From: Caulobacter sp.
Lineage (GTDB): Bacteria; Pseudomonadota; Alphaproteobacteria; Caulobacterales; Caulobacteraceae
Direction: 5' to 3'
Length of the DNA: 34,910 bases
Assembly: GCA_019636175.1 (NCBI GenBank)
Contig: JAHBYC010000028.1
Location: 1 to 34,910 of the forward strand
Made by a program: the position numbers and the translations under genes. Below are positions 8,081 to 16,008 of the stretch, piece by piece. The notes beneath the pieces were generated by a model, which was given only the letters and a program-made list of their open reading frames with translations, did no database searches and had not been told where the DNA came from. Each line of letters begins with the position of its first letter. Positions within the stretch are counted from its first letter, which is position 1.

Positions 8081-9097
8081 TCAGGGCTCTGGGGAAATGC
8101 GGACCAGCAGCTTGCCGTCGTGGTTTCCGGTGAACAGCCGTTTCACGGCCTCGGCCGCGTTGTCCAGCCCTTCGATGACATGGGTCTTCCATTTGATCTG
8201 TCCAGTCGCCACCCAGGGCGCCAGTTCGGCGAACGCCTCGCCCGCCCGGGGCAGATAGTCGATGACGATGAAGCCCTTGATCAGGATGCGCCGCATCAGC
8301 ACCCGGGCGAAATCGCTCGGTCCCGGAACCGGGCCTTCGGTGTTGTAGGTGCTGATCATGCCGCACAGGGGCATGCGGCTGAAGTTGTTCATCCGGCCGA
8401 TGACCGCGTCCATCACCGCCCCGCCGACGTTCTCGAAATTGACGTCGATCCCGTCGGGACAAAGCCGGTCCAGCGCCGCGCCGACATCCTCGTTCTTGTA
8501 GTCGATGGCCCCGTCGAACCCCAGGTCGCTGGTCAGCCAGGCGCATTTGTCGGGCCCGCCGGCGATGCCGATCACGCGGCACCCCTTCAGCTTGGCGATC
8601 TGGCCGACGATCGAGCCCACCGCCCCGGCGGCGGCGGAGACCACCACCGTCTCGCCGGGCTGCGGCCGGCCGATGTCCATCAGCCCGAACCAGGCGGTCA
8701 GGCCGGTGGCGCCCAGCACGCTCATATAGGCGGTCAGGGGCACGCCCGGGATCTGCGGCACGGGATTGAGCATGGCGCCCGGAACAATCGAATAGCTCTG
8801 CCAGCCCGACAGGCCGGCGTTGACCAGGTCGCCTTCCTTCCAGCGGTCCGAGCGGCTGGCCTCGACCACCCCGATGGTCCCGCCGCGCATGACGTCGCCG
8901 ACCGCGACCGGCGGCAGATACTGGTCCTGGTCGCTCATCCAGATGCGGTTGGTCGGGTCCAGCGACAGATAGATGTTGCGGACCAGAACCTCGCCGTCCT
9001 CGATGGCGCGCAGCGGGGCCTCGCGGAATTCCAGGTCGCCGGCGGCGATCTCGCCCTCGGGTCGATGCTTGAGGATCCACTGTCGATTCGTCGGCAT
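8081..9097 (-). CDS. NADP-dependent oxidoreductase, CurA / prostaglandin reductase type
   Basis: Zinc-independent medium-chain dehydrogenase/reductase that reduces activated double bonds (alkenals, enones) with NADPH; cytoplasmic. The 338 residues include the N-terminal MPTNRQWILKHRPEG, YLSLDPTNRIWMSD, the subfamily's LSGWQSYS, and a Rossmann region SAAAGAVGSIVGQIAKLKGC with a following IGIAGG. The signature KCAWLTSDLGFDGAIDYKN is typical of the CurA/YncB/PTGR group. No structural zinc cysteines are present. Start 9097 is chosen because GGGAGG precedes ATG and the family N-terminus begins there, although the frame remains open upstream. It leads an operon with the small hotdog gene. Confidence 0.9.
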   Translation of the reverse strand: MPTNRQWILKHRPEGEIAAGDLEFREAPLRAIEDGEVLVRNIYLSLDPTNRIWMSDQDQYLPPVAVGDVMRGGTIGVVEASRSDRWKEGDLVNAGLSGWQSYSIVPGAMLNPVPQIPGVPLTAYMSVLGATGLTAWFGLMDIGRPQPGETVVVSAAAGAVGSIVGQIAKLKGCRVIGIAGGPDKCAWLTSDLGFDGAIDYKNEDVGAALDRLCPDGIDVNFENVGGAVMDAVIGRMNNFSRMPLCGMISTYNTEGPVPGPSDFARVLMRRILIKGFIVIDYLPRAGEAFAELAPWVATGQIKWKTHVIEGLDNAAEAVKRLFTGNHDGKLLVRISPEP

Positions 9098-9213
9098 GTT
9101 CGGGCCTCCCTTTGATCGCCAGAATGGGCGGTTGGCGTCAGGGAAGTCGAGCCCCCCGATGACGGCGCCGGCGATGACTCGCCTCGAGGCCCTCCCCGGT
9201 CCATATAGCGGCC

Positions 9214-11331
9214 ATGCGCGCCTTCCTCGCCGCCGTCGCGGCCGTCCTGCTGCTTGCCGCCCCGGCCCTCGCCGCCCCGGTCGACACCGGTCATCTGGAG
9301 GCCGAGCTGGTCGCCGCGGACAGGACCATCGCCCCGGGATCGACCACCTATCTCGCCCTGCGCCAGAAGATCGACCAGGGCTGGCACACCTACTGGCGCA
9401 ATCCGGGCGACAGCGGCGAGCCGACAAAGCTGGAGTGGACCCTTCCCCCTGGCTGGACCGCCGGCGACTTCGTCTGGGCCACGCCGCAAAAGCTGCCGGT
9501 CGGGCCGCTGACCAACTACGGCTATTCCGGCGAGGTGCTGCTGCCGGTGGCGATCACCGCGCCCGCCGGCGCCGCCGCGGGCCCGGTGACGCTCAAGGCC
9601 AGGGCCAGCTTCCTGGTCTGCGAGGACATCTGCATTCCCGAAGAGGCCGCGCTGGAGATCACCGTCACCGTGGCCGACGCGGTTCCCGCCCCGGACGCGC
9701 GATGGGGCGAGCCGGTGGCCCGGGCCCTGGCCGACGCGCCCAAGGCGGCGGGCCTGACCGCGACATGGAGGCTGGAGGGAACGACGCCGGTCCTGGCCGT
9801 CGCCGGCGCGCCCTTGAAGGGCGCGGACATGAGCGGCGCCTGGTTCTTTCCCTTCACCGGCGGGGTTCTCGACCACGCCGCCGCCCAGACCGCCGATCGC
9901 GGTCCGGACGGTTTGACCCTGACCCTTCCGCCCGGCTACGCCTTCGAGAGCGGCAAGCCGCCGGAGGTGCTGGACGGAGTCCTGACCGTGGGCGGCAAGG
10001 CCTATGAGGTCGCCGCGACCCAGGGAGCGCCCCCGGCCGGGGTTTCCGGTCTTGGACCCCCGCCCGCCGCGCCGGCGCCGCCCGCTCCGGGGCTTGGTCT
10101 GGCGGCGGCCATCGGCTTCGCCTTCCTCGGCGGGCTGATCCTCAATCTGATGCCCTGCGTCTTCCCGGTGCTGTCGATGAAGGCCGCCGCCCTGGCCGGT
10201 CACGCCCACGAGCCGCGCGGCGCCCGCGCCCAGGGGCTGGCCTATGGCGCCGGAGTGCTGGTCAGCTTCCTGGCCCTCGCCGGCCTGTTGATCGCCCTGC
10301 AGATGGGCGGCGCCGCCATCGGCTGGGGCTTCCAGCTGCAGTCGCCGCCGGTGGTGGCCATGCTGGCCCTGTTGATGACCGCCGTGGCCCTGAACCTGTC
10401 GGGCGTCTTCGAGGTCGGCTCCAGCCTGCAGGGCGCCGGCCAGGGCCTGGCCTCGCGCCAGGGGCTGATCGGCAGCTTCTTCACCGGCGCCCTGGCGGTG
10501 GCCGTGGCCAGCCCCTGCACCGCGCCGTTCATGGGATCGGCGCTGGGCTTCACCCTGGGCCAGCCGCCGCTGGTCACCCTGTCGGTGTTCGCCGGACTGG
10601 CGCTCGGGTTCGCCGCGCCCTTCGTGGCCCTGACCTTCATCCCCGGCCTGCTGGCCCTGCTGCCCCGGCCCGGCGCCTGGATGGACGTGCTGCGCAGGCT
10701 GCTGGCCTTTCCGATGTACGGCGCGGTGGCCTGGCTGGTCTGGGTGCTGTCGCAGCAGACCGACGCGCAAGGACTGGCCCTGGCCCTGATGGCCCTGCTG
10801 CTCGCCGCCTTCGGGCTGTGGGTCTGGGGCCAGGCGCGGGGCGCCCGTCGCGGGCTGCAGCTGCTCGCCGCCCTCTGCCTGATCGGCGCCGCGGCCCTGG
10901 CCCTGACGCCCCGGGCCAGCGCTTCCGGCCCGGTGGCGGAGGCCCCCGCCGCCGCGGACGCCGCCGCCGCCGATGTCCCCCACGAAGCCTGGTCGCCGGA
11001 GCGGCTCGCCGCCCTGCGGGCCGAGGGCCGGCCGGTGCTGGTCAATTTCACCGCCGCCTGGTGCGTCACCTGCCAGGTCAATGAGAAGGTGGCCCTGTCG
11101 ACCCGCGAGGTCGCCGAAGCCCTCAAGACGTCCAACGCCGTCTACCTCAAGGGCGACTGGACCCGCCGCGACCCGGTCATCGCCGCCGCCCTGGCCGAGC
11201 ATGGCCGCGCCGGCGTTCCGCTGTACCTTGTCTATGCCCCCGGCGCCCCGACGCCCCGGGTGCTGCCCCAGCTGCTGACCCCTGGCATGGTGGCCAGGGC
11301 CCTGCATGACGCCGCCGGAACCGGAGACTGA
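9214..11331 (+). CDS. DsbD/ScsB-type protein-disulfide reductase
   Basis: Inner-membrane protein carrying reducing power from cytoplasmic thioredoxin to the periplasm. The 705 residues comprise a signal peptide (about 1-21), a periplasmic domain with a CxxxC pair (Cys136, Cys140 in LVCEDICIPEE), a transmembrane DsbD core starting near residue 290 with paired cysteines Cys315 (LMPCVFPVLS) and Cys435 (ASPCTAPFMG), and a C-terminal thioredoxin domain with WCVTC (Cys617, Cys620). The long N-terminal domain fits ScsB-like proteins rather than E. coli DsbD. AT-rich CATATAGC lies only 5-12 bases before ATG 9214, so a leaderless message is possible. The redoxin gene follows after 3 bases and is a likely partner. 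Confidence 0.9.
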   Translation: MRAFLAAVAAVLLLAAPALAAPVDTGHLEAELVAADRTIAPGSTTYLALRQKIDQGWHTYWRNPGDSGEPTKLEWTLPPGWTAGDFVWATPQKLPVGPLTNYGYSGEVLLPVAITAPAGAAAGPVTLKARASFLVCEDICIPEEAALEITVTVADAVPAPDARWGEPVARALADAPKAAGLTATWRLEGTTPVLAVAGAPLKGADMSGAWFFPFTGGVLDHAAAQTADRGPDGLTLTLPPGYAFESGKPPEVLDGVLTVGGKAYEVAATQGAPPAGVSGLGPPPAAPAPPAPGLGLAAAIGFAFLGGLILNLMPCVFPVLSMKAAALAGHAHEPRGARAQGLAYGAGVLVSFLALAGLLIALQMGGAAIGWGFQLQSPPVVAMLALLMTAVALNLSGVFEVGSSLQGAGQGLASRQGLIGSFFTGALAVAVASPCTAPFMGSALGFTLGQPPLVTLSVFAGLALGFAAPFVALTFIPGLLALLPRPGAWMDVLRRLLAFPMYGAVAWLVWVLSQQTDAQGLALALMALLLAAFGLWVWGQARGARRGLQLLAALCLIGAAALALTPRASASGPVAEAPAAADAAAADVPHEAWSPERLAALRAEGRPVLVNFTAAWCVTCQVNEKVALSTREVAEALKTSNAVYLKGDWTRRDPVIAAALAEHGRAGVPLYLVYAPGAPTPRVLPQLLTPGMVARALHDAAGTGD

Positions 11332-11334
11332 GCC

Positions 11335-11943
<609 letters not shown>

Positions 11944-11952
11944 AACGGCGCG

Positions 11953-12432
11953 TCAGGTCCCGCTGGTGACCACCGCCGGGGTGGTGATGACCTCGACATT
12001 GTCGCGCAGCAGATAGAAGAGATCGGTCAGGGCCGCGTCCCGCGCCGGTCCGACGGCGGCGGTCTTCACCGCCTCCAGCTTCAGCGGCAGATCCTGGGAA
12101 ATACCCTTCAGTATGCACTTCAGATCGCCGTCGGTGCCCCGCTCCTTCAGCACCAGGTGACCCTTCATGTCGAGGTCGGCGAGGGTGGAGACATCGGCGC
12201 TGAAGCTGGCGAACTCGGCCGGCGGAATGTCCTTGCCCTTCCAGGCCTGCGTCTTCTGGCCCAGGGCGCCGGCCCGCGAGACGATGTCGGCGAACAACGG
12301 CTCGGAGGCCAGGGGCGAAACGGCGGCGTCGGCATGGATCAGCAGGGCGGCCTGCGGCGCGGGGGCGCCGGCGCCTGCGCCCATCGGGGCCATCCAGAGC
12401 AGGGCGGCGGCGGCGATGGCGTCGCAGGACAT
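11953..12432 (-). CDS. Secreted protein of unknown function
   Basis: I do not recognise this 159-residue product. It begins with a short hydrophobic, Ala-rich stretch ending near GAGAGAPAP, which could be a signal peptide though it has no basic n-region. The rest mixes alpha-helical and polar segments (KGHLVLKERGTDGDLKC), with one non-leader Cys and no catalytic motif I can name. GAGGG lies six bases before ATG 12432, which supports the start. It converges on the redoxin gene with a 9-base gap and diverges from pgi, sharing a 98-base upstream region with a palindrome. Coding is supported by length, start site and GC pattern. Confidence 0.6.
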   Translation of the reverse strand: MSCDAIAAAALLWMAPMGAGAGAPAPQAALLIHADAAVSPLASEPLFADIVSRAGALGQKTQAWKGKDIPPAEFASFSADVSTLADLDMKGHLVLKERGTDGDLKCILKGISQDLPLKLEAVKTAAVGPARDAALTDLFYLLRDNVEVITTPAVVTSGT

Positions 12433-12485
12433 GGCGATCCCTCATTGCAGGCGTTAGAGATAGGCGGCCACCATGACCCGACATG

Positions 12486-12502
12486 GTAAACGCGCCGTTT
12501 AC
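12486..12502. promoter_or_regulatory. Palindromic operator candidate upstream of pgi
   Basis: GTAAACG (12486-12492), spacer CGC and CGTTTAC (12496-12502) form a perfect 7-bp dyad. It lies 28 bases before the pgi start and 53 bases before the divergent gene's start. AT-containing arms in a GC-rich region and a position between divergent genes suggest a repressor site. The regulator is not encoded next to it. Confidence 0.5.
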
Positions 12503-12530
12503 TTCTCCCCGTTCGAAGGCCCCTGACCGC

Positions 12531-14093
12531 ATGGCCGATACCCCCGCCTGGACCGCCCTGAAGACCGCCGCCAGGACCGACAGCCAGACCCCCATCCGCG
12601 CCCTGTTCGACGCCGAGCCGGATCGCCTGGAGGGCCTGACCTTCGAGGCCTGCGGCCTGCGGCTGGACCTGTCCAAGCAGCCCTGGAGCCGTGAGGGCGC
12701 CACCGCCGCGGTCGAGCTGGCGCAGGCTTGCGGGCTCGAGGCGGCGCGGGAGCGGCTGTTCGCCGGCGAGATCGTCAACCGCACCGAGGGCCGGGCGGCC
12801 ATGCACATGGCCCTTCGCGCCCCCGCCGGCGCCGACCTGCGGGCCGCCGGACAGCCGGTCTCGGAGGAGGTCGAGGACGTTCGCGACGCCATGCAGGACT
12901 TTGTCGCCGCCGTGCGCTCGGGCATGGCCGGCGGCGCCACCGGCAAGCCGTTCAAGGCGGTGCTGCACATCGGCATCGGCGGCTCGGACCTGGGACCACG
13001 GCTGGTCTGGGAAGCGCTGCGGCCGCTGGTCCCGGACATCCAGCTGCGCTTCGCCGCCAATATCGACGGGGCCGAATTCGCCGCCGCCGTCGCCAGCCTC
13101 GACCCCGAACAGACCCTGGTTGTCGTCGTCTCCAAGACCTTCACCACCCAGGAAACCCTGGCCAATGCGCGGGCCGCCAAGGCCTGGCTGGAAGCCGGGC
13201 TCGGCAAGGGCAAGGCCGACGGCCATCTGGCGGCTGTCAGCGCCAATCCGGCCGAGGCCGGGCGGTTCGGCGTTCCCGAGGACCGGGTGTTCGCCTTCCG
13301 TGACTGGGTCGGCGGGCGCTATTCGGTGTGGTCGGCGGTGGGACTCTCCTGCGCCATCGGTCTGGGCTGGCCGGCGTTCGAGGGCCTTCTGGCCGGGGCG
13401 GCGGCGATGGACGAGCATTTCCTGACCGCCGCGCTGGACGCCAACATGCCGGTGATGCTGGCCCTGGCCCATGTGTTCAACCGCAATGGCCTGGACCGGC
13501 CCCTGCGGGCGGTCGTGCCCTACGCCCGGCGCCTGACCCTGTTCCCGGCCTATCTCCAGCAGCTGGAGATGGAATCCAACGGCAAGCGGGTGACCCAGAA
13601 CGGCGCGCCCGTCAGCCAGCATACCGCCGCCTCCGTGTTCGGCGACGCCGGCACCAACGGCCAGCACGCTTTCTTCCAGCTGCTGCACCAGGGGACCGAT
13701 GTCATCCCCGTCGACTTCATCGCCCTGGCCGAGGACCATGAGGGGCCCGCCGGGCATCGCAACATCCTGCTGGCCAACGCCATCGCCCAGGCCGAGGCTC
13801 TGATGATCGGGCAGCAGAACATCGCCGAGCCGCACCGCCACTTCCCCGGGGACCGCCCGTCCAGCTTCATCCTGCTCGACCGTCTGACGCCCGAAACCCT
13901 GGGCGCCCTGATCGCCCTTTATGAACACAAGACCTTCGTCGAGGGGGTGCTGTGGGACATCGACAGTTTCGACCAGTGGGGGGTGGAGCTGGGCAAGGTG
14001 CTGGCGGGCCGGGTGCTGCGGGAACTGGGCGGCGGCGACGGGCCCGGCCACGACCCCTCGACGGCGGCCCTGATCGCCCGGCTGGCGCGGTAG
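12531..14093 (+). CDS. pgi: Glucose-6-phosphate isomerase
   Basis: Interconverts glucose-6-phosphate and fructose-6-phosphate. In Entner-Doudoroff users such as Caulobacter this mainly serves gluconeogenesis and sugar-nucleotide supply. The 520 residues carry the family hallmarks in order: HIGIGGSDLGP, VVVVSKTFTTQETLANA, the signature DWVGGRYSVWSAVGL, QQLEMESNGK, GDAGTNGQHAFFQLLHQG, and the C-terminal YEHKTFVEGVLWDIDSFDQWGVELGK. ATG 12531 is chosen over an in-frame ATG at 12483, because the earlier codon abuts the palindrome and the conserved region begins later; GAAGG lies 11 bases upstream. Monocistronic, with a probable terminator near 14157-14196. Confidence 0.95.
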   Translation: MADTPAWTALKTAARTDSQTPIRALFDAEPDRLEGLTFEACGLRLDLSKQPWSREGATAAVELAQACGLEAARERLFAGEIVNRTEGRAAMHMALRAPAGADLRAAGQPVSEEVEDVRDAMQDFVAAVRSGMAGGATGKPFKAVLHIGIGGSDLGPRLVWEALRPLVPDIQLRFAANIDGAEFAAAVASLDPEQTLVVVVSKTFTTQETLANARAAKAWLEAGLGKGKADGHLAAVSANPAEAGRFGVPEDRVFAFRDWVGGRYSVWSAVGLSCAIGLGWPAFEGLLAGAAAMDEHFLTAALDANMPVMLALAHVFNRNGLDRPLRAVVPYARRLTLFPAYLQQLEMESNGKRVTQNGAPVSQHTAASVFGDAGTNGQHAFFQLLHQGTDVIPVDFIALAEDHEGPAGHRNILLANAIAQAEALMIGQQNIAEPHRHFPGDRPSSFILLDRLTPETLGALIALYEHKTFVEGVLWDIDSFDQWGVELGKVLAGRVLRELGGGDGPGHDPSTAALIARLAR

Positions 14094-14156
14094 CTTATCG
14101 AAGCGGCGAGACCATTATAGCGCGCCGGCCGGGGCTACATCAGACGCGGGATTCCC

Positions 14157-14196
14157 GGGCCCGGACGGCGAAGCGCCCGGCCCTGTTGGCTTTTTT
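14157..14196 (+). terminator. Probable terminator of pgi
   Basis: GGGCC pairs with GGCCC, and an inner GGCG-AAG-CGCC hairpin stacks inside it with mismatches. After TGTTGG come six T residues (14191-14196). The stem is imperfect, so confidence is moderate. Confidence 0.45.
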
Positions 14197-14227
14197 GGGG
14201 GTGGAGCGGCCGGGAATGTAGGGTTGG

Positions 14228-14249
14228 GCGTAGGCGCCGCGTAGGCGCC
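14228..14249. repeat. Two tandem copies of an 11-bp repeat
   Basis: GCGTAGGCGCC occurs at 14228-14238 and again directly at 14239-14249. It lies in the non-coding stretch 14094-14568, which holds no convincing gene apart from regulatory-looking palindromes. Confidence 0.6.
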
Positions 14250-14330
14250 GGCGCGGGGAATGTGGGCCGGTTTGTGAGGCGTTCAGCCTACGGTTTGGGA
14301 CCCGCGACGTTCGGCCCAAATCGGGGCTAA

Positions 14331-14354
14331 ATGGATATGTCTAGACATATTCAT
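14331..14354. promoter_or_regulatory. 24-bp near-perfect palindrome, probable operator
   Basis: ATGGATATGTCT (14331-14342) is followed directly by AGACATATTCAT (14343-14354). The arms match at 11 of 12 positions, and the central 16 bp (ATATGTCTAGACATAT) are perfect. It is AT-rich and lies about 215 bases before the serine hydrolase gene. This is typical of a dimeric repressor site (TetR-, MarR- or PadR-like), but no regulator gene is adjacent. Confidence 0.6.
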
Positions 14355-14493
14355 CTTTGGAATGGCGGGTGGACTGGACGGAAAGGCGGCGAGTGCTGGC
14401 GGGGCTGTGGCGACGCGGGAGGTCGCTATGGGTGGTTTGCTGACATTGGCGTTTGGGGATTGACCCTGCCCGCAGCTTTGATAGCTCTCAGAA

Positions 14494-14526
14494 AAGCCCT
14501 TCGCCGGTTCTCGCCGGGGAGGGCTT
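14494..14526. repeat. Long hairpin upstream of the serine hydrolase
   Basis: AAGCCCT (14494-14500) and AGGGCTT (14520-14526) are perfect arms, and two inner CCGG blocks (14504-14507, 14514-14517) can also pair. It ends 42 bases before ATG 14569. It may be a REP-like element or a leader hairpin. Confidence 0.5.
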
Positions 14527-14568
14527 CCATTTCCTTACGGCCTATTGCGCCGGGAAATGGAGATACCA

Positions 14569-15687
14569 ATGGCCAAGCGTTGGCTCATTCGAAACCCAAA
14601 CCTCTTTAGCGGCGCTCCTCAGGCGCAGAATTTTCGCGACTTCGTGAGTGCCTATCCGGTGCGCGTAGTCCGGCGGTCCAACAATCCGAGACCGCTGCCC
14701 AAGGGAAAGAGAATTGCTCTGCCTTCAGCCTACGAATTTTCTGGCCTTGTACGGCAGACGCGGGGCTTTCTGCGCGAGACTGATACGACCGGCATGTTGG
14801 TGCTGGTGGATGGTCATGTAGTCTACGAGACGTATACGCATCCGCTCAACCGAACGACCCCATGGCCGTGTTGGTCGATCACAAAATCATTCGTGTCGTT
14901 TTTGGTCGGGATTGCAATCAGCAAGGGCGTCATTTCTGGCGTTGACACGCGCGTCACTGACTTGGCCCCTGAGCTTGGTGGGTCTGGCTACGACGGCGTA
15001 ACCCTCCATGACGTGTTGACCATGTCCTCTGGGGTGCGCTGGTATGAGAACTATGCCGACCCAGAGGCGGACAATCGTCGGCATGGAGTCGTTCACGCTA
15101 CAGGCGGATCGCTTGACGCGTTCGCTGCTTCGCTCCCGCGTGAGTGGGAGCCCGGCACAAAGCTTCGCTATAACTCGATAGACACCAATGTGCTTAGCCT
15201 CGTGTTGCGTAGAGCCACCGACCGCCTCCTAAGTGACCTCATGCACGAGTGGTTGTGGGACCCACTCGGCGCCGAAGCCGAAGCGTTCATGACGGTAGAT
15301 GGAGAAGGCGCTGAATGGGCTGGGGCAGGATTGATCTGCACCTTGCGAGATCGCGCCCGCCTAGGCCTCACAATCGCTGCGAACGGCGATGACTTGGTTC
15401 CATCAAATTGGGTGCAAGCTGCCACCCAACCCAGCGCACCTCACCTGACCGGTGAAAACAGCACCGCGAAGCCATTCGGTTACGGCTATCAGTTCTGGCT
15501 GCACGAGGGAGCTTGCTCAGCCATCGGCATCTATAATCAGTACTGCTGGGTGGATGCCTCCCGGCGAGTGGTTATCGCTAAGGCTTCTGCAAATCGAAAC
15601 TACGGGCGGAGCTTCAATGAAGCTGGCTACCGCGATCTGGAGCATATGGCTCTGTTTCAGTCCATCGCGTCCCACGTCTGCGGGTGA
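14569..15687 (+). CDS. Serine hydrolase of the beta-lactamase / class C family
   Basis: A 372-residue penicillin-binding-protein fold hydrolase (family S12-like, near 6-aminohexanoate-dimer hydrolases and esterases). Visible elements are WSITKS with Ser103-x-x-Lys106 as nucleophile and base, the family block HDVLTMSSGVRWYENY, Tyr201 in LRYNSIDTN, and the C-terminal GYGYQFWLH. No signal peptide, so probably cytoplasmic. ATG 14569 has GGAG six bases upstream and is preferred over ATG 14557 and TTG 14545. Base composition differs from its neighbours: 35 of 60 bases are G or C at 14761-14820, versus 45 of 60 at 12661-12720 in pgi. Codons such as AGA and ATA occur, suggesting horizontal acquisition. 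Substrate unknown. Confidence 0.87.
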   Translation: MAKRWLIRNPNLFSGAPQAQNFRDFVSAYPVRVVRRSNNPRPLPKGKRIALPSAYEFSGLVRQTRGFLRETDTTGMLVLVDGHVVYETYTHPLNRTTPWPCWSITKSFVSFLVGIAISKGVISGVDTRVTDLAPELGGSGYDGVTLHDVLTMSSGVRWYENYADPEADNRRHGVVHATGGSLDAFAASLPREWEPGTKLRYNSIDTNVLSLVLRRATDRLLSDLMHEWLWDPLGAEAEAFMTVDGEGAEWAGAGLICTLRDRARLGLTIAANGDDLVPSNWVQAATQPSAPHLTGENSTAKPFGYGYQFWLHEGACSAIGIYNQYCWVDASRRVVIAKASANRNYGRSFNEAGYRDLEHMALFQSIASHVCG

Positions 15688-15696
15688 TCGAGAAGA

Positions 15697-15727
15697 GGCG
15701 GACACACGGCGCGCCGAAGTGTCCGCC
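15697..15727 (+). terminator. Hairpin after the serine hydrolase gene
   Basis: GGCGGACAC (15697-15705) and GTGTCCGCC (15719-15727) form a perfect 9-bp stem, and CGG/CCG can pair inside. It begins 10 bases after the stop codon. No T-run follows, so it is a terminator or 3'-end hairpin of moderate certainty. Confidence 0.5.
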
Positions 15728-15811
15728 CATCAAAATCACTGGCCGATGCCTGAAGCGGTCTCTGCCGCGGTCCGAAAAGGGTTGAAAGCCGCCACCGCCC
15801 CAGCAACCCGG

Positions 15812-15840
15812 TTGGCGCCCCGCCCGTCCTCCGCTATAGC
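15812..15840 (+). promoter_or_regulatory. Probable promoter of the his leader and hisS operon
   Basis: TTGGCG (15812-15817) and TATAGC (15835-15840) are separated by 17 bases. The start of transcription would fall near 15846-15848, only a few bases before the leader ATG at 15850, giving an essentially leaderless message. Confidence 0.55.
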
Positions 15841-15849
15841 CCCTCCCCG

Positions 15850-15924
15850 ATGACCTGCCTGTCGCACCATCACGCGCACCACCACACCTTCCCTTGCGGG
15901 ACGGGTCGGGTTCGCGCGGCTTAA
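15850..15924 (+). CDS. Histidine leader peptide (attenuator reading frame)
   Basis: A 24-codon frame from ATG 15850 to TAA 15922-15924. It reads MTCLS, then HHHAHHH (15865-15885), then TFPCGTGRVRAA. Six His in seven codons directly ahead of hisS-hisZ-hisG is the hallmark of a transcription- or translation-attenuation leader: a ribosome short of charged tRNA-His would stall there. There is no Shine-Dalgarno, but the probable promoter places the transcript start 2-4 bases before the ATG, so leaderless initiation is expected, as in alphaproteobacterial trpL. The ribosome position would govern the hairpins at 15897-15978. The role is inferred from composition and context. Confidence 0.85.
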   Translation: MTCLSHHHAHHHTFPCGTGRVRAA

Positions 15925-15978
15925 GGCCAAGCCCCTTCACCGCCCCGCCCGATGCGGATGGGGCGAGCGCTCCATCCG
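15897..15978 (+). promoter_or_regulatory. Mutually exclusive hairpins of the his attenuator
   Basis: Three pairings can be drawn. A: 15897-15911 with 15939-15951 (CGGG-A-CGGG-T-CGG against CCGCCCCGCCCG, about 11 GC pairs). B: CGCCCC 15941-15946 with GGGGCG 15960-15965. C: CGGATGGGGC 15955-15964 with GCTCCATCCG 15969-15978, a 10-bp stem with one G-U wobble and a GAGC loop. B excludes both A and C, while A and C can coexist, which is the logic of an attenuator. No U-run follows C, so it may act without one, or may limit hisS translation (start 16009). Confidence 0.6.
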
Positions 15979-16008
15979 GTACAAGACACCGACCGATGGA
16001 CCGCCGAA

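Noticed and set aside
12339-14051. Minus-strand frame of 570 codons over pgi
   Set aside because: Antisense to a complete pgi with all motifs; no recognisable domain.
15952-16008. Upstream in-frame ATG for hisS
   Set aside because: It lies in the attenuator hairpins and adds non-conserved residues; ATG 16009 starts the family N-terminus.
15688-16008. T-box or other riboswitch ahead of hisS
   Set aside because: No specifier loop or T-box sequence is seen; the His-codon frame explains the region better, and T-boxes are not typical of this lineage.
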